In this document: positions 1 through 12,546 of the stretch, piece after piece | Numbering within the stretch: the first letter of the stretch is position 1 | How the letters are laid out: each line of letters starts with the position of its first letter | Assembly (NCBI GenBank): GCA_025093555.1 | Contig: JAIWNF010000029.1 | Location: 248,001-312,000, forward strand | From: Circinella umbellata | Lineage: Eukaryota > Mucoromycota > Mucoromycetes > Mucorales > Lichtheimiaceae | Reading direction: 5' to 3' | DNA length: 64,000 nt | The notes under the pieces: generated by a model | The model's input: the letters and a program-made list of their open reading frames with translations, nothing else | What the model was told of the DNA's origin: nothing | The model's database searches: none | Made by a program: the position numbers and the translations under genes

Positions 1-392
1 TGTAAAATATAGTTCAAAATAAAAAATAAAAATAAAGGTAATAAAATAAAAAAAGAGGGGGAGAGTTAAAACGGGATTGGGTGAATAATGTAAAGATCCC
101 CCGCAGATATGTATATATAGATATATATATAAAAGTCTTTGAAATATATAAATCTACCCTTATCTTTTTTTGATGACCACCTATTCTTATTTTTGCATAA
201 TATTACATGCCTTATTTATACAAAGTATTTATTTACACAAAGAATAAAACTATTTTATATGTGTTCATTATTCCCAAAAGGCGAATGTTAGCATTTAAAA
301 AAAGTTACTCCGCAAATGAGAAGTGTTTCTCCAGGTTTTTTTTTTTTTTGGAGGGTACCGGTTTTATTTAACTTAATAACTTTTTCATATAT
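1..392. other. Intergenic, upstream of ATP23
   Basis: AT-rich sequence with short TA and A runs and no convincing exon. It includes the promoter side of the ATP23 homologue that starts at 393. A short T run lies near 336-349. No TATA box or other site can be assigned with confidence. Confidence 0.5.
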
Positions 393-1310
393 ATGCGATT
401 TTATGAATCGCCTCGATTTAAAACAACGTAAAAGATGTTTATTTTATTATTATTATTTCAAAGATAAATAATGGTAACAATTCATTATATTTATTAATGT
501 ATTACAAATAGATTGAGCGAGCAGGAATGCACGAACGAGCTTGCTGATATTCTTAATAATAATACATCACCCAAAGTAGCTCGTTTACTTCAAGGCATTT
601 TTACTCTTAATCCTCGAGCACTTAAAAGAGGTATTACTTGTCGACCATGTCATGGAACTGAACAACAAGTAAATAAATTTATATGTTTATATATAATATC
701 ACTATTATTATTGTTATTAATGGCAAAGAACTATCTCAATATATTTCTGTTTTTTATAAAATAGTCAAGAATGGGTTATTATGATGGAAGATATCAACGG
801 TTAGTTAAAAAAAAAAGTCATTCACTATTCAATATTAACTTGTAGATGAAAATGAATTAATGAAATATAATAAAGGATTGTATTATGTTGTGACAATATT
901 CGATCCAAACAACAATTAGAGGAAACACTTATTCATGAACTTGTACATGCGTTTGATGCAACACGTACAGGAAAATTTACAAGTATGTGTCATCTTGTTG
1001 CATGTGGTGAAATACGAGCATCTGCTATTGGTAAAAAAAATGTTATATTTTTCCACGCGTCTCTTTTTCCAAGTAGTGTTATTATTAACCACCTTCACCC
1101 ATAATACAATTATTAGGACAATGTCATGATATTAAATCTGAATCCAAAAAACGAGCTTGTATATGGGATGATGCAGTTCGATCCACAGCTGTTCATTGTG
1201 GTGGCACAGATCTTGCTATGATTTTTGTTCAACAAGTATTTGATAATTGTTTTAAGGATACTGCACCTTTTACTCAACCAACGACTACATCATCCTCTTC
1301 ATCATCTTAA
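393..1310 (+). CDS. ATP23: Mitochondrial inner membrane metalloprotease ATP23
   Basis: Five-exon model (393-427, 512-668, 765-799, 876-1030, 1117-1310) gives 191 residues with all junctions in frame. The zinc-protease signature HELVH lies at residues 96-100, inside the family-typical stretch IVLCCDNI...HELVHAFD, followed by ACGEIRAS and a Cys-rich C-terminal part (ending FDNCFKDTAPF plus a Ser tail). ATP23 is a peripheral protease of the intermembrane space that processes the Atp6 precursor and helps assemble the ATP synthase F0 sector. The start at 393 was chosen because its first exon splices in the right phase; the longer open frame otherwise begins at a TTG. The gene ends tail to tail with the racemase gene, about 105 bp away. 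The N-terminal exon is the least certain part. Confidence 0.9.
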
Positions 1311-1415
1311 AATCATCATATAAAATTTGTAATAATAGTATACATAGAACGAAATAATTTATATATAATAATACAACAATCATATACTATAAATCTGATA
1401 TATATGTATATTTAT

Positions 1416-3031
1416 TTACAATTTGGAAATTCCCACTGTATCAATAAAAGTACCCTTATTCAATAATTCACGAATCTTGGATTGAGGTACACCAAATTGA
1501 CTGAGAACTTCCATGGTGTGTGTACCAGGTTGTAAAAATGGATCATCATTACTATCTTGTTTTCTTGGATCATCATAATTGACTTGTTTAGCAGGTGTAC
1601 GAGATAAAATGGGAGCAGGTTGAGGTGGGGATGCTTTACGTGGCCATTGTTTTTCAGGTTCAGTTACCATGGATACATTAGGTATTTCTTCTCTGAATGA
1701 CAAGACAGGAGCAACACATGCATCGGTACCATCAAATTTTTCAGTCCATACAGCTTGTGTTTTAGTAGCAAATACATTGGCAAAGATTTCCTTCATTTTC
1801 GGCCAGGCATCACGATCATGTTGTTCAGGAAGATCTTTTGGATTTAATTCTAATCCTTTCAAAAATTGAGCATAAAATTGTGGTTCAATAGCACCACTAT
1901 GGGATAAAATAAAAATAAAAGTTAGATGGATAACAAGAATGATACTACACATATATAAGAGAATGACTATTGTTTGTTTTACTTACACAGACATGTAGCG
2001 ATCATCTTTTGTCTTGTATACTTCATAAAAAGGTGCACCACTATCAAGCATATTTGTACCTCTTTGTTCATTAAAGTTTAAACCATATTTTTGCATCAAA
2101 TAGGGGAATGTTGTCAAATAAGAAGTTCCGCTAGTCTACAATAATTATGTTATATACTATGTTAATATGTTATCTGTGGGGTAAAAAGAAAAATAATTAT
2201 CACGTGTAAATTATGATATATAAATATATAGTTTTTCTTTATAAGAAAAAAGATGACGTTACCAAATTAGCATCAACAACTTGACCTTTACCCGACTTGT
2301 TTCTTTCCATTAAAGCCATCAAAATACCCATAACACACATCAATCCACCACCAGCAAAATCAGCTAAAAAAACAATCAATAACGCGTGAGAAAATCTGAC
2401 TAATAGAGAATTATGCATTAAAAAAACACTTACCAAGAATATTTAATGGGAACATTGGTTTATCACCTTTTCTACCAATCATCTAAAATAAATAAAGAGT
2501 GTGAGTATACAAATAAATAAAAAATAGTCAGCATAGTTTTTTTTTATTTTTTAGTATACCTCTAAAGCACCAGCAATTGAAATATAATTAATATCATGAC
2601 CAGCTACTTTGGATGCAGCACCCAATTGTCCATAACCACTTAAACGAGCAATAATCAATCTTGGATTTTCTTTTAAAAGAATATCAGGGCCTAATCCCAT
2701 TTTTTCTAATACACCAGGTCTAAAAGGATCTAATAAAACATCACCCTTTTTTAATAATTCACGAATCACAGGAATTGCTGAAGGATCTTTCATATTGACA
2801 GAAATAGAACGTTTATTTCTAATATAGAAAAAAAGATTTTTTTTTGTCAGTTTCATTTTAAATAAAATAAATAGTTTTTTTTTACCTTGCAAGAATATCA
2901 GTACTGACAGAATTAGGTCTATCAATACGGATTACATCAGCACCAAAGTCAGAAAGAATCATGCCAGCATAAGGAGCAGGAGCTAATCCTCCCATTTCAA
3001 AAACAACAAGATCTGATAGAGGAAGTGACAT
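1416..3031 (-). CDS. AMACR: Alpha-methylacyl-CoA racemase (CoA-transferase family III)
   Basis: Six exons (3031-2886, 2818-2560, 2482-2434, 2363-2263, 2135-1987, 1896-1416) give 394 residues. The fold family is CaiB/BaiF: the N-terminus reads [19 protein letters not shown], followed by [12 protein letters not shown] and [14 protein letters not shown]. His123 and Asp153, 30 residues apart, match the catalytic His/Asp pair known for bacterial and animal racemases. The C-terminus ends in SKL, a type 1 peroxisomal targeting signal, so the enzyme should epimerise 2-methyl-branched acyl-CoAs in peroxisomes before beta-oxidation. Length is close to the human enzyme (382). It starts back to back with the ArfGAP gene, sharing an intergenic stretch of about 400 bp. 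A related CoA transferase is possible but less likely. Confidence 0.92.
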
Positions 3032-3435
3032 GGTCTTATATGTTTCTTGTAACAAAAAATAAAAGAACTTATCGTTATATTATACAATAATATATTAAAG
3101 AAAAAGAAGAAGTATGAGAAAAAAAAGGAGAAAGATGTGCTTTTTAAATAGGTAAATCCAAATAAACTATAAAAGGAAAGATCATGTCTTACAACAGCGA
3201 TTTTTTTTTGTTTTCAGTTTGGGAAGTATAATTATATAATTATCCGCTGGGATGTTTAATAATAATAATAATAATAATAGTTTTTTTTTCTCCTCTTTCT
3301 TCTTTTTCTTTTCCTTTTTTTCCTTTTTCTCACTTTTGAATATATAACTTTTACCAAGCACATCACCATTTATATATAATATATAATTATATATATTTAT
3401 AATTATATAGAAAAAAAAAAGTAGTTTAAATAATA
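3032..3435. promoter_or_regulatory. Divergent promoter region between racemase and ArfGAP genes
   Basis: The two genes are transcribed away from each other, so these roughly 400 bp must hold both promoters. The stretch contains an (AAT)n run near 3257-3280, pyrimidine-rich tracts near 3290-3335 and TA-rich sequence near 3370-3405. No specific factor site is recognised. Confidence 0.5.
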
Positions 3436-4961
3436 ATGACAGGGAGGCAAACAAAAGCGACTCAAGAACGTCATGAACGAATGTTACTCGAATTATTAAA
3501 GTTGCCCGGCAACGACCATTGTGCTGAATGTCCAACAAAAAGTAAATACATTTATAAATTATCATCATCTTTTTTTTTTCTTTCATTTAATTTCAAACTT
3601 TTATTAACCATGTATATAATTGGGGTTATTATTATTATAATTATTAGATCCTCGTTGGGCATCTTATTCTCTCGGTATTTTCTTATGTATTCGCTGTGCA
3701 GGTCTTCATCGTAAGATGGGAACACATATTTCTCGAGTAAAATCAGTGACAATGGACCAATGGACACCTGAACAAATCGATGTAAGTTCTCTTTTTATTA
3801 TTATTATTAAGATAAAAGAAATTGGGAAAGGTGGGGAAGGTGGGAATGAATATATGGTGTTGCTGGAGAGAATTTAACTTGAAACCCAAAATTATGAAAC
3901 TGTTTAAAACGATATTATATGTATAATAAAACTAAAATAAAAAACGGGAATGCGCGGGGACGCAAATAATAGATGATTAGAAAGGAAGGTGGTAACGACA
4001 ACGTGAACAAAAAAATCAATCCACATCCCGACAGACATCCATTACCACTTGCTGATGATGAAGGTGATCGGTAAGAAAAAAAAGATTTACTTTTTATATA
4101 TGATTGAATCATACTCATCTTATCTATGTTTTTTTATTTAGTGCCATGGAAAGATATGTTCGTAATAAATGGGAAAAGAGAGCATTTATGGATGAACCTC
4201 CAAAGGTATAAAAGAAAATAAACTGAAAACTAAATATCCCAAAAAACAATGTGTAACATCTATATTTTTATTTTTTTTATCAGCCATCCCGCCCAACAGC
4301 TACTACTTTGCAACCGCCAAAAACAATGCAACAACAGCAACAAATGAACGGAACACCTAAACGATCATCTTCTGTACCTCTTCTTGTTACTTATAATAAT
4401 GAAGAATATCCAACACAAATGGCACGTTTGCATGAACTGGGATTTAAAGATGAAACACGTAATCGTCAAGTTTTAAAACATACACAAGGACGTTTAGAAT
4501 CAGCTGTAGATATTTTATCAAGATTACCTGGTGCACCTCAACAACCTAAATTTGATCCAACGATCCATTTAACAGATGAACAAAAAATAAAACGATTGAA
4601 TGAATTAGGTTATACAGATATTCCAGAAAACCGTGAAGCATTGCGTCGATCGGGTGGTAATTTAGAAGTAGCTATAGAAATTCTTCAAAATGCTCGAAAA
4701 CCAACACCCCCTATTCAAAATAATGTTTCAACAAAACAAGATTCTTTATCTGCATTTAGTACACCTCCTTCTTCCGATAACCAAGATGATCCTGCAGGTC
4801 GGGTTCAAAATGTACGTGAAAGACAAAATCATACATTATCTGGAATGAAAACGGCAGACTTATTGGGACTTTTGGATGATAATAAACCAATGATGACTGG
4901 AAGTAATCCATTCCATCAAACAAATCCTATTCAACAACAACAACAACAACAACAGCAACAA

Positions 4962-4992
<31 letters not shown>

Positions 4993-5770
4993 CTTATTAT
5001 ACTACTGTTACCACTAGTACAACGAATCCATTTGGTTTAAATAATGGATCATTGACAGCTCCTTCACCATTATCTGCTCGTAAGTAAAAAGAGAGAATAT
5101 AAATCCATTGGATTTTATATAGAAAAAGATGTTTTTAACATATAAATAATTCTGTTTTATAGCTATGCAAACAGCTTTTGTAACTGGAATGTCCACTGCA
5201 ACTACTACTAGTAACGGGTTTAATAATAATAATAATGTATCACTTCATCCTCAATTAACTGGATTCCAACAACAACAACAACAACAATCATCACCTAATA
5301 TGAGTCCAATGTTAGCCAACCATACCAACAATAGTAATTCCTCCAACCCCTTTTCACAAATGTCATCATCCTCATCATCCTCATCAACAACAACAAATAA
5401 TAATAATAATATAAATGTATCAGCACCATCACCTTTTACATTACCTCAAAGATCAATGACTGCACCTGAATTTACAACATTTCCTCAACAACAACAACAA
5501 ATATCATCATCTCCTTTTGCTTCTATGGGCTCATCTACTTCATCATTACAAATACCATTTCAACAACAACCACAAATGACAGGAATGATGTCATCATCCC
5601 CTTTTCAAACAACAAATATGATTCCTAGTCAACCTACTGGTTTTAATAATACACCTCAACAACAACAACAGCAACAATTACCATTGAATAATGGATTTTC
5701 TTCAATGGGTCCTACCAATCCTACTAATCCATGGGCTACTACAAACACAGCAACAACACACTTTTTTTAA
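3436..5770 (+). CDS. ArfGAP with two UBA domains (Gts1/Ucp3-like)
   Basis: Six exons (3436-3541, 3648-3781, 3973-4070, 4142-4205, 4284-5079, 5163-5770) give 601 residues. The ArfGAP zinc finger is complete: Cys29-x2-Cys32-x16-Cys49-x2-Cys52, with the arginine finger expected at Arg57 in [17 protein letters not shown]. Two UBA-like helices follow at about residues 174-214 and 232-269. The C-terminal half is low-complexity Gln/Asn/Ser/Pro, including an uninterrupted CAA/CAG glutamine tract at about 4932-4990. The domain order ArfGAP-UBA-Q-rich matches budding yeast Gts1 and fission yeast Ucp3. The expected role is to stimulate GTP hydrolysis by Arf in vesicle traffic or actin-linked endocytosis, with UBA domains binding ubiquitin. 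The boundary of exon 3 is the least certain junction. Confidence 0.88.
4932..4990 (+). repeat. CAA/CAG glutamine-codon repeat in the ArfGAP gene
   Basis: About twenty consecutive CAA or CAG codons encode a polyglutamine tract in the low-complexity C-terminal half. Several shorter CAA tracts follow at about 5266-5286, 5487-5501 and 5655-5675. Mixed CAA/CAG use suggests an old or selected tract. It could differ in length between strains. Confidence 0.85.
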
Positions 5771-7755
5771 TTCTTCTATTCTCCTATCCCTCTTTTATAT
5801 CAACCTGTCTATCTTCTTTTTTCTAAAAAATAAAAATAATTCTTTCTTTCTCTCTCTCTCTTTGCTTACGTGTTTTTTTCTTCTTGAAAAAATAAGTTAA
5901 TAAAAATAAAAAGGGGGTGAATATCGGGTTTGAGTATTCTATTTTTCACCACTATAATAAATTATTATTTTTTAACCGGTCATTTGGAAAATCATTATTA
6001 TTATTATCAGAGTAATATTCCATTTCTTTTTCGAAAAAGTCGGTACTATATATATACATATATACATGTGTGTCTGTGTGTCCATGTTGTGATACGGAAT
6101 TAAATAATAATTTTGCATAAGGCTGGAATTTGATATAATAAAAAAAATCTATAATTAAATATTTCCATTGTGTTACTAAAACATATAAACAGAAACCAGC
6201 CACACACATCCATTATGTTTAAAAGATACACGTGGTGTGCCATAACAATCATAATAACATAATTTTGCTTTGACCGAGTTTGAATTCTATTCCGGGTTTA
6301 AACAATCAAATTCTTTCTCTCTCTTTTTATGAAAAGTACCTAGATCAAAAAGCATGTATAAATTTATCATATAGTACAAATTCAACAGAGTGGTGGACAT
6401 AACTGTAACCTAGTTACTAGAGACTTTATTTTTGACTTTTCAGTGCTATTGCTTATTAATATCGAGATGGACCTAAATACAAATCTTTTATGGAACATTA
6501 TTATTATTGTCATTGTTTTACAATCAAAAACGTAATACGTAATTATAAAGATTAACTGTCGTTTTATTATTTTGTTATGATCGACAGATTTATCATGATA
6601 ATGCAAGGGAACATCATATAAAAAAATGAATAATATTAAATAATAATAACAAAAGCAAATAATGCATATCGGGCATCGGGAATGCTATTTATGGGATTAT
6701 TTATTTTGCATTAGTATTAATGTATTTACCCAAGTAAAAGAAAAGTCCGTAGTACAAAACAGTAAAAAAATATATATTTTGATGCATTTTTAGTCGTATC
6801 CATCATTATCATCATGGATTGGACCACTAGTTACACGTGTTATTATTTCAATGTCCTGATTGACACATAATGATATATTTATTTTTCAAAACAACCTCGA
6901 GGTAAGATAATTATTTTTTCTGACCCTTGTTATCGAATGATATATTAATGCAGGTTGGGGGGAAGAGAGAGAGATAGATAGAATGGTATACAAGTGGTGG
7001 AGATGTGAGAAAAAGAGAAAAGAAAAGATAATTATAACTTAATCCCCTCTTTGTTTAGGATAAAAGACAGTGTGTTAAGTCTCTTCTTTTATAAAAGAAT
7101 AATGTATACATAGGTACATACACGCATATATGTATTTATATATACATATATATTGGGGGGTGAGGGAGGTTGATATTTGTATAAAACATGCAATTCCCGT
7201 ATATGGTAATTGTGAGTGTGTGTATGCTTATTTAAAAATTTTATATTTTTTTTTTTCGTTAATAAACTTTCCTAATAGTTTTTCTTTTTTATCTATTTTT
7301 TTTTTTTGCAACTTATGCATTTTTCTTTTAACTTTTTAATTCCTTCTCAATTGTTTTCTAAAGGAGTTACTCACCGTAGCAGGGTGTCTATTACTTTTTG
7401 CCTTGCTCAATATTCATCTGATACTTCAGAAGGAGGCTAATTTCGTTTTTAATATTCCCCTCATCTTACTACTACTATTACTATTACTATAATTATAATT
7501 ATTCTTTGATTGATTTAAAATCATTTACATATACATCCTAACCACATATATATACACTTGCCCTCTTTCTTTCTGAAAAATATTCCAACAAGCTTCTTTC
7601 TTGTTTTTTTTTAATTAATTGCAAAAAAACAACTATTATCATATTTCCCTCTCCTCCACGCACATCTCTTTTTTTTCACACCTTTCATTTGCTTATATTT
7701 TTTACCCCATACATACACAAGGCTTTATTTTCTCCAAAAACCCCAAGAAATAATT
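5771..7755. other. Intergenic between the ArfGAP and PRL phosphatase genes
   Basis: Almost 2 kb without a convincing exon. Open frames here are short and have no recognisable motif. The part from about 7540 to 7755 is C/T-rich and runs into the phosphatase start, like a fungal core promoter or 5' leader. Pure TA/TATG repeats occur near 7120-7155. Confidence 0.5.
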
Positions 7756-8621
7756 ATGGTCAGTTCATACCTTCGTTCCGATTCTCCATTGGGTCGTATG
7801 CTTTCATTGATTGAAACACCAGGTTCTTCTTCACTCCGTTTTCTCATTTTGGATTGCCCAACGGAATCAACACTTTCTTATTATTTGGAAGAATTTAAAC
7901 GTTCTAATGTCACTCATGTTATTCGTTGTTGTCAACAAACGTATTCTGCAGCTAGACTTGCACAAGAAAATATTCAAGTCATTGATATGCCATTCAAAGA
8001 TGGTGGATTGGTAAATATATATACATTTATATATACACTTCTCATTTTTATAATAGGGTGGGTTACTAATTAAATTAAATTATATTATATTATATTTTTT
8101 TTTAGCCACCTGCACCTATTGTACATGATTGGTTACAATTAGTGGATCAACAAGAACGTAAATCAAACGAAGAAAATCCTATTACTATTGCAGTTCATTG
8201 TGTAGCAGGACTTGGCCGTGCTCCTGTTTTAGTTGCTATTGCTCTTATTGAATTAGGCATGGAACCTTTAGATGCAGTTGAATTTGTTAGAAGAAAACGT
8301 AGGGGTGCATTTAACAAACCACAAATCGCTTACTTGGTATAAGAATATTATTATTATTTTTTGGAAGGAAGAAAAAAAAAAAGGGGGAGAGGGTGTAACC
8401 AATGATCTTTGATGGATATTGATAAGAAACTATAAATCTACATTTATATAATTGATCATCAACTAACCTTGAATTATATATATATATATAATATATAGGA
8501 TCAATATAAACGTTCTATGAGACAAAAATCATCTTCTGGTACCTCTTTCAAATCATCACTTGGTAAAATGTTTAGATTTGGTAGTAAGAAACAAGAACCA
8601 GAAGTTGTGACGATCCATTGA
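7756..8621 (+). CDS. PRL/PTP4A-type protein tyrosine phosphatase
   Basis: Three exons (7756-8010, 8106-8336, 8499-8621) give 202 residues. The signature [10 protein letters not shown] places the nucleophile at Cys117 and the phosphate-binding Arg at 123; the alanine after Arg is the mark of the PRL (PTP4A) family. The general acid is likely Asp82 in MPFKDGG. PRL phosphatases are small membrane-associated enzymes linked to magnesium transport (CNNM binding) and growth signalling. The polybasic tail (RQKSSSG...KMFRFGSKK) is kept, but the protein ends EPEVVTIH, with no CaaX prenylation box, so membrane binding would rely on the basic patch or another modification. The ATG follows a pyrimidine-rich leader. 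Confidence 0.93.
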
Positions 8622-9602
8622 ATATATGAAAGAACAACAATAGCTAAACGAAAACGACGACCACTTTTATTATTATTACAACAACTATCATTATTACCAT
8701 TGATTTTACCTTATTATTTTGACAAGAACTACAATAATAGTAATTATAATAAACTTTTGAAACATAATGTGTTAATAATTGACCATAGAAAAAAAATAAT
8801 TATTCGGGTGATTATTCGTTTCTTGTCTATAAAAAATAAGAAAGGGGGGGAGAGGGCTATAAAAGGGGGGGGAGGGATAAGAGATAATACAAATGAGGGA
8901 TATTTTTTTTAAAAAAAAAAGAGTAGAAAAAATTCAGGGGCGAAAGCGGAGATCATGTGTTTTTTCTTCATCAAAAGTTCAATCGAAATCAAGTACTTAC
9001 TTAAAACCCAGATAATTGTATTACATTTCATCAAAATGATTGAAATTTTATACGTTCACTCCTTGATGATATTAGAAGTTTGATATAGTTTAAGATAGGA
9101 AAGTAAAACTTTTTTTATTTGCTTTTGATTTTGATCACATGAATACAATGTTTATATCAACAATCTTACGTAAATATACCCAAAAGATCAGCCAGTTTCA
9201 AAGTAAACTAACACTTACGTATAGTTTTCTGCTGTTTTCTATGATGCTACCTATACAAATCTAGCACTTGAACTTTATTTCATTGATACATAGGTATAAG
9301 GAATCCCTCCGATCCATTCTTTACTTATTGATGAATAAACACATGGAATAAATAAATAATATGTTTAATAGTATATTAAATACTTATTTTAATAAAGAAT
9401 AATGATAAAACGATTAAAAAAATATATACAATAAAAAATGTTTATAGTGGTAGAGAAAAGGAAGAGGAAAATGGAAAAGAAAAGACCAGTAAAACAAAAG
9501 GTGATATATAATGTGTGTGTGTGTTTGTGTTTGTTTGTTATGTGAATGCATGAAGTATAATAAAAAAAAGGAGGGGTGGGTGGGTTTCTTTTTTTTTTAT
9601 TA
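8622..9602. other. Intergenic between convergent PRL and PRP6 genes
   Basis: The stretch holds the 3' ends of two convergent genes. G-rich runs lie near 8845-8875 and a GT repeat near 9511-9538. No exon or RNA gene is supported. Confidence 0.5.
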
Positions 9603-12546
9603 TTATTTGATAGGTTCTAATTTAGCAGCACATAATTTCAATATTTCACCCGTCTTTTTACCCACATTAGACATATCTTTTGCAACAGCTTGCCAATATT
9701 CACCATGATGTGGTTCTGCAGCAATACAACGTCGAATCACCAATTCTTGTTGTTCTTCTGTACCATGCTGTAATTCAAATTTATACCACCATGCAAATGA
9801 ATCACCTTGATCTAAATCAATTTGTACAGCTTTTTGGAACCAATTACGTGCTTTTTCAATCTTTCGATCCGTCCAAAACAATAAAGCAACCGTTGTAACA
9901 ACAATAGGATCATGTTCACATTTTTTCAAAGCATCTACACTTCTTGCTTTACGTTGAGGTCGAGCTTCAAGATAAATGACTTCTCGCCATAATGCACCTG
10001 AAGTAGGACATTCTTGAAGTGCTTTGGCAGACATCGCTTTAGCAGCACTCGTATTTTTAGCACGAATTTCAATTCGAATACCTTCCACCCAAAGTTCAGC
10101 TGTCTTGGGATTCGTATAACGCGCTTTTTCCAAAGTAGATCTTGCTTTGGTTACCATACCCAATTTTTCTTCCAATTTAGCTAATAAGATCCATAAAATA
10201 ATACTCTTGGGACAATTCTTGACAGCCTTGTTATAAATTTCTCTTGCTTCATTGGTCTTGTTCAAAGCTTCATCCATAATCTGTCCCTTGATAGCCCATA
10301 ATTTATCAAACGTTGGATATTTATTTAATCCTTCTTCCAAAAGACCTAAAGCACCGTCATAGTTTTTCAATTGACGTTCCAGTTGAGCTGATTTCATCCA
10401 TACACGTTCTGTTCCAGATTCCTTTCGAGCCAATTCCAATAATTTACGAGCACGTTCATATTCATTGCTTTCACTTTCGACTTTAACAGCAGCAAGCCAA
10501 ATTTGTTCACTGTTTGGATTGGCACGGAAAGCTTCTTCCAAAATCGCACGGGCTCCTTTGACATCATCAGCAAGCCATTTTTCTTTGGCACCCATTAACC
10601 ATAATACTTCAGCTTGTGGACAATAGCGTACAGCCCGTTGTAACAATTCTTCCAAACTTTGAGAGGTACCGTGACTTTTTTCCAAAAATGCAGCTTGTTT
10701 CCAAATTGATTGACGTGCAGGGTATTTTTTTAATGCGTGAGCATAAATAGCACGCGCCGTTTCAATAGAACCGTGAGCAATACATGTTTCAGCATCATCC
10801 ATCCAAGTATCTTTACAATCTTCTTCTTCCAAATTCAATCCAATAGTAGATGCTACAATTGCTTGACAAGTCAAAACAGATCCATTCTTTTCACATTTTT
10901 CTGCTTCTTTAAGCCATTGTTCTCGATCCAAAATAGCACCTGTTTGTGAGAGTGCGATGGCTGCTTTTTGAATGACTAAACCAACACGCGCTGGAGTACC
11001 ATGTTCTTCTTCCAATCTGGCTGCAGCAATCCAAATTTCATGACTCGTAGGAATCGTTTTACGAGCCTTGTTAAGTACGGTTTGCGCATTTTTATAAGTT
11101 TCAAGACGCGCCAAGGCAAGCCATAATTCAACACTGAGAGGAACCAATTCAATAGCACGCGATAAAAGTACTTTGGCATCATCTGGATTTTCTTCCATGT
11201 TTACCGCAGCACGCCATAATTTGACTGAATTAGGTACAAATTCTAATGCTCGACGTAAGACGCGTTTTTGAGCTTTAGTATCCGTTTCTAAATCAACTGC
11301 TTTTAACCAAATTTTTACAGATTGGGGTATATGACGCACTGCATCGGCAAGAATAATCTTGGCATTTTCAACGGTCTATAATAATAGATAAGAGTCTGTT
11401 TCCATAATCTTCTTCTCTCTCAAAAAAAACACATCTTCATTAATAGTAATACGAATACCAAAACTTACATTTAAACTAGCATTTTCCAACCATACATCTT
11501 CATTGGTTGGACAATGTTCACAACCCTTTGCAATAATACTTCTTGCTTGAACAATACGACCTGCTTCTTTTTCCAAACGTGCCGCAGCCATCCAACCCGG
11601 TGCATAAAGTGGATTAGATGTTGTCATAGAACTAAAAAGCAAGCGTGCTTTTTTAATATCACCAATTTCAGCAGCACTACGAAGTGCAATACTATTTAAA
11701 TCTGTCAAATAACCTTTTGGATCTACTGTTGTTGATCCAGACACTGAATCTGATACTTGATCCAATTTTAATCCAAGTACTTTATCTCTTGCTTGACCAA
11801 TTTCTCTAAAGTTTGTCATCATGCCATCTGCCGCGTCCGTAGTAGTACCACCATCAATACTTGTTTCATATTGTGATTTTTCACGAGCAGCCGCCAAAAT
11901 AGTATCAGGTAGAGGTGTAAATCGTTCAGGCATTTTGTTTTTTTTACGATTCTTGCCCACTAAATCACCTACATCAGGAATAGCAGCCCATTCGGCTTCA
12001 TCAATGGTATTTAATTGTCGTTTCAAATCAGCAAATTGTTGAGAAATTTTAGGTCGTTCTTTTCGATAACGCTCTAATTCTTCTTTTTCTCGTGCTTCAC
12101 GTCGCGTACGTCGTCTTTCATCCATACGATTGGATACTTCTTCATAAACACGATCTGCTTCTTCGTCTTCTTGATCATAAGGCCCACTAGAAAATAAAGC
12201 GACTTCATTATCGGGATCTTGGTATCGTTCCTCATCGTCATCGTCTCCACCTTCTTTTCCTCCTGCTTTTTTAGCATCCCTATATATTTCATTTTATTCC
12301 ATTGAGTATTCAGTATTTCGTTTGAAGTTTATTTTTGTATGTATAAGGTTGTGTTGTTTTTTCTAGATTTAAAATAAACAGATTATCTGTGAACATAAAT
12401 GAAAAAACTTACGCTCCAAAATCTCCCGATTCTCTGGCTGGACCAATATCCGATCGAGTAGTGAATCCAGTAGCACCACGACCTAAACCAGCAACATAAT
12501 TAGGTGGTGCTGATTTTCCAATGAAATCTTTAGTGACTCCAAACAT
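9603..12546 (-). CDS. PRP6: Pre-mRNA splicing factor PRP6 (U4/U6-U5 tri-snRNP)
   Basis: Three exons (12546-12413, 12279-11469, 11375-9603) give 905 residues, near yeast Prp6 (899) and human PRPF6 (941). The N-terminus carries the PRP1/Prp6 domain: [20 protein letters not shown], then an acidic stretch, then [20 protein letters not shown] and the Arg/Glu-rich [15 protein letters not shown] helix. The rest, from about residue 220 to the end, is a solenoid of HAT/TPR half-repeats with recurring LW...A.LE, such as [19 protein letters not shown]. Prp6 bridges U5 and U4/U6 snRNPs, so it is nuclear and essential. The last exon is one uninterrupted 1.77 kb frame; only the N-terminal quarter has introns. 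Confidence 0.95.

Noticed and set aside
3182..3586. 134-codon minus-strand frame between racemase and ArfGAP
   Set aside because: Mostly Lys/Glu and Leu homopolymers from A/T repeats and it overlaps the first ArfGAP exon.
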